A stretch of 6,761 nucleotides of DNA from Dehalococcoidia bacterium (GTDB taxonomy: Bacteria; Chloroflexota; Dehalococcoidia; Tepidiformales; Tepidiformaceae). Where the stretch lies: positions 1 through 6,761 of the forward strand of contig SLAK01000160.1 of assembly GCA_007126855.1 (NCBI GenBank), given 5' to 3'. Positions 5,188 through 6,761 of this stretch are shown piece after piece. Under the pieces are notes generated by a model, which saw nothing but the letters and a program-made list of their open reading frames with translations, had not been told where the DNA came from and made no database searches. The translations under genes were made by a program, and so were the position numbers. How positions within the stretch are numbered: the first letter of the stretch is position 1; every line of letters begins with the position of its first letter.

Positions 5188-6200
5188 GATGGCATGGCTC
5201 CTTCGGATTCGAAGCGTGCGAGGAGGGCCCTGACGACAGGGAAGAGGTCTTCGACGACGCAGAGGTCGGCCTGTTCGAAGATCGGCGCCTCGGGGTCCTG
5301 GTTGAGTGCGACGACCAGGCCGGCCTTGTCGATGCCCACGGTGAACTGGGTTGCGCCACTGGCTCCGCAAACAATCGCCAGCCCCGGCCGGACAACGATG
5401 CCAGTCTGCCCGATCTGCCGATCGCGGCCAATCCAGCCTTCGTCGACCGCGACGCGCGTGGCGCCCACTTCTGCGTCCAGCACGCGAGCGAGCGACTCGA
5501 CCAGCGACATCTCTCCCTGCACGCCACGGCCAGCGATGACCAGCCGCCCCGCGCGAGAGATGTCGACACCATGGTGCTTGCGACGGGCCAGGACACGGAC
5601 CGGGACTGCCTGTGCCGGGACGTCGACGGCGAACGTGTCGATCGGGGCGGGCGCGGCTCGCCGGTGTCCGGTCTCCGCGAAGACGCCCGGGCGGACCGTG
5701 GCCATCTGGGGCCGGCGCCGCTCGCACTTGATCATGGCCAGGATGTCGCCGCCGAAGCCGCTCACCTCTCCCAGCAAAAGCCCGCTGTCCGGTTCAAGGT
5801 CGAGGTCCGTGCAGTCGGCGGTGAGGCCGGTTTGCAGCATCACTGCAAGACGGCCCGCCAGGTCTCTGCCATAGGGGGTCGCGCCCATGAGCAGGACATC
5901 GGGGCGCTGTGCGCGGATGGCTGCCGCGGCTGCGAAGGAATTGGCCTCCGCCGTGAACGGCTCAAGCCGCGGGTGCGGCACGGTGAGCACGCGGTCGAGG
6001 TCCAGGCGCGACGCCTTGGCGGCGACGTCCTCGACATCATTGCCCATGACCAGGCCAGTCAGCGAGGACTCCGAGCGTCCGGCGAGCTCGCGCGCTTTGC
6101 CCAGCAATTCCCGGCTCACCGGGACGATCTCGCCATCCTCGTGCTCGAGGAAGACCCAGATGCCGGATGCTTCGCCGGGGCCATACAGTGACTCAGGCAT
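5184..6200 (-). CDS. etfA: Electron transfer flavoprotein, alpha subunit
   Basis: The 338-residue alpha subunit of EtfAB; it carries the C-terminal FAD domain that docks with partner enzymes. After a short leader, GIWVFLEHEDGEIVPVSREL (13-32) starts the N-terminal domain, in the style of anaerobe and FixB-type proteins. RPQMATVRPGVF (163-174) is a family landmark. The FAD domain contains AGRGVQ (223-228), DEGWIGRDRQIGQTG (253-267), CGASGATQF (278-286), VVALNQDPEAPIF (296-308) and AD (311-312). The usual GxSGAxQH motif has Phe286 in place of the His that sits near the flavin in characterised ETFs. ATG 6200 has GGAGG (6211-6207) six bases upstream. The gene overlaps the Fe-S protein gene by 8 bases upstream and etfB by 4 bases downstream, so the three are one translationally coupled operon. 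Whether the pair bifurcates electrons or simply carries them cannot be decided here. Confidence 0.96.
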   Translation of the reverse strand: MPESLYGPGEASGIWVFLEHEDGEIVPVSRELLGKARELAGRSESSLTGLVMGNDVEDVAAKASRLDLDRVLTVPHPRLEPFTAEANSFAAAAAIRAQRPDVLLMGATPYGRDLAGRLAVMLQTGLTADCTDLDLEPDSGLLLGEVSGFGGDILAMIKCERRRPQMATVRPGVFAETGHRRAAPAPIDTFAVDVPAQAVPVRVLARRKHHGVDISRAGRLVIAGRGVQGEMSLVESLARVLDAEVGATRVAVDEGWIGRDRQIGQTGIVVRPGLAIVCGASGATQFTVGIDKAGLVVALNQDPEAPIFEQADLCVVEDLFPVVRALLARFESEGAMPS

Positions 6201-6761
6201 TGGCCGCCTCCACAGCTTCGTTCCTGACCGCGAAGGGATCTGCCAGCACAGCGAGCTCCGCCAGGTCCATGAGCTGCAACTGGCCCGCGCCGGTCACGCT
6301 GATGCCGTCCGCCAGGCACGAGATGCAATGGGGGCAGGTGGTCACCAGCAGCGACGCGCCCGTGGCCGCGGCTTCGCGCACGCGCGAATCGGCAAAACGC
6401 TCGCCCGCGGGCGTTTCCATCCACATGCGGCCGCCACCACCACCGCAGCAGAGGGTCTGCGACCGCGACCGCTCCATCTCGACCATGGTGAGCCCCGGGA
6501 TGGCGCCGAGAATGGTTCGCGGCGCCGCCACCTCGTCGTGGTGACGCGCGAGGTAGCAGGGGTCGTGGAAGGTCACATCCTGCCCGGGCAGGCCCTTGAA
6601 GGCCAGGCTTCCGGAAGCAACCAGCTCTTCCGCCAGCCGGGCATAGTGCCGTACGCGGAATGCCTCGCCGTAGTGGCGGGCGAAGGTGTCGTAGCAGTGC
6701 GGCGAAACTGTCACGACCTCCTTGACCCCGGCGTCGCCAAACTGGCGCAGGTTCGATTCGA
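6193..6761 (-). CDS. CCG-domain Fe-S oxidoreductase, C-terminal part (HdrD/GlcF/EtfD-like, partial)
   Basis: The last 188 residues of an Fe-S protein whose start lies beyond the right edge. The coding frame continues upstream of the GTG at 6714 to the window end (LRQFGDAGVKEVVTVSPHC), so that GTG is internal. The end of one cysteine-rich segment (SPHC) is followed by a complete CCG domain: HDPCYLARH, then 35 residues to LCCGGGGGRMWME, then 36 residues to TCPHC. This Cys-X35-CysCys-X36-Cys-X2-Cys spacing fits the CCG domain of HdrB/HdrD, GlcF and LldE-type proteins, which bind an unusual 4Fe-4S cluster. In many bacteria such a protein, often with an N-terminal membrane domain (EtfD-like), sits beside etfAB and passes electrons from Etf to the quinone pool. 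The missing N-terminus prevents a choice between a soluble and a membrane-bound form. It is the first of the three operon genes visible here. Confidence 0.88.
   Translation of the reverse strand, partial: ESNLRQFGDAGVKEVVTVSPHCYDTFARHYGEAFRVRHYARLAEELVASGSLAFKGLPGQDVTFHDPCYLARHHDEVAAPRTILGAIPGLTMVEMERSRSQTLCCGGGGGRMWMETPAGERFADSRVREAAATGASLLVTTCPHCISCLADGISVTGAGQLQLMDLAELAVLADPFAVRNEAVEAANA
6207..6211 (-). promoter_or_regulatory. Ribosome binding site for etfA inside the Fe-S gene
   Basis: Read on the reverse strand, GGAGG (6211-6207) lies six bases before the etfA ATG at 6200, within the last codons of the upstream Fe-S gene. It confirms this start and suggests etfA can be loaded independently as well as by coupling. 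Confidence 0.7.

Noticed and set aside
5188..5727. An N-terminal extension of EtfB to 5727.
   Set aside because: It overlaps etfA in another frame and is Arg/Pro-rich. The ATGA junction and AAGGAG site place the start at 5187.
4594..5874. A 426-codon forward open frame opposite etfA and etfB.
   Set aside because: It lies wholly antisense to two well-supported genes with complete family motifs. Its translation is Arg/Pro/Ala-rich and has no domain signals, as expected for GC-rich antisense frames.

Overview
The window is GC-rich with strongly GC-biased third codon positions. It reads as a chromosomal segment of a high-GC bacterium. The best guess is a member of Chloroflexota, because it combines an actinobacterial-style DosS-like GAF kinase, a copper lipoprotein and an anaerobe-style EtfAB next to a CCG-domain Fe-S protein. 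The taxonomy is an inference from gene content only, and an actinobacterium is the main alternative. No tRNA, rRNA, CRISPR array, insertion sequence or transposase was seen.

Layout. Positions 1-118 hold the last codons of an unidentified forward gene. Next comes a forward two-component pair: a membrane histidine kinase (170-2038) whose cytoplasmic GAF domain resembles the haem GAF of mycobacterial DosS/DevS, and a NarL/LuxR-type response regulator (2035-2688). The two genes are joined by a 4-base GTGA overlap. A regulatory-looking interval with several TACCC half-sites (2708-2773) follows, then a lipoprotein with a cupredoxin domain (2842-3408). A strong stem-loop follows that gene. A 338-base interval with no credible gene but several inverted repeats leads to a universal stress protein (3747-4310).

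On the reverse strand, facing the stress gene, is the end of an energy-metabolism operon. Its transcription order is a CCG-domain Fe-S oxidoreductase (runs off the right edge), etfA, etfB, with 8-base and 4-base stop/start overlaps. It would move electrons from flavoprotein dehydrogenases through EtfAB to an Fe-S partner, and probably on to the membrane or quinone pool.

How the parts may work together (inference). The kinase retains the His and Tyr positions that hold and cap haem in DosS, so the pair may sense O2, NO, CO or redox state. Likely outputs are the adjacent copper protein, preceded by boxes resembling NarL heptamers, and the universal stress protein, since such proteins are prominent DosR targets in mycobacteria. 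The convergent Etf operon may simply be a neighbour. All genes belong to known families. The parts most worth following up are the possible haem GAF, the TACCC operator cluster, the cupredoxin, and unusual residues in EtfA and EtfB.
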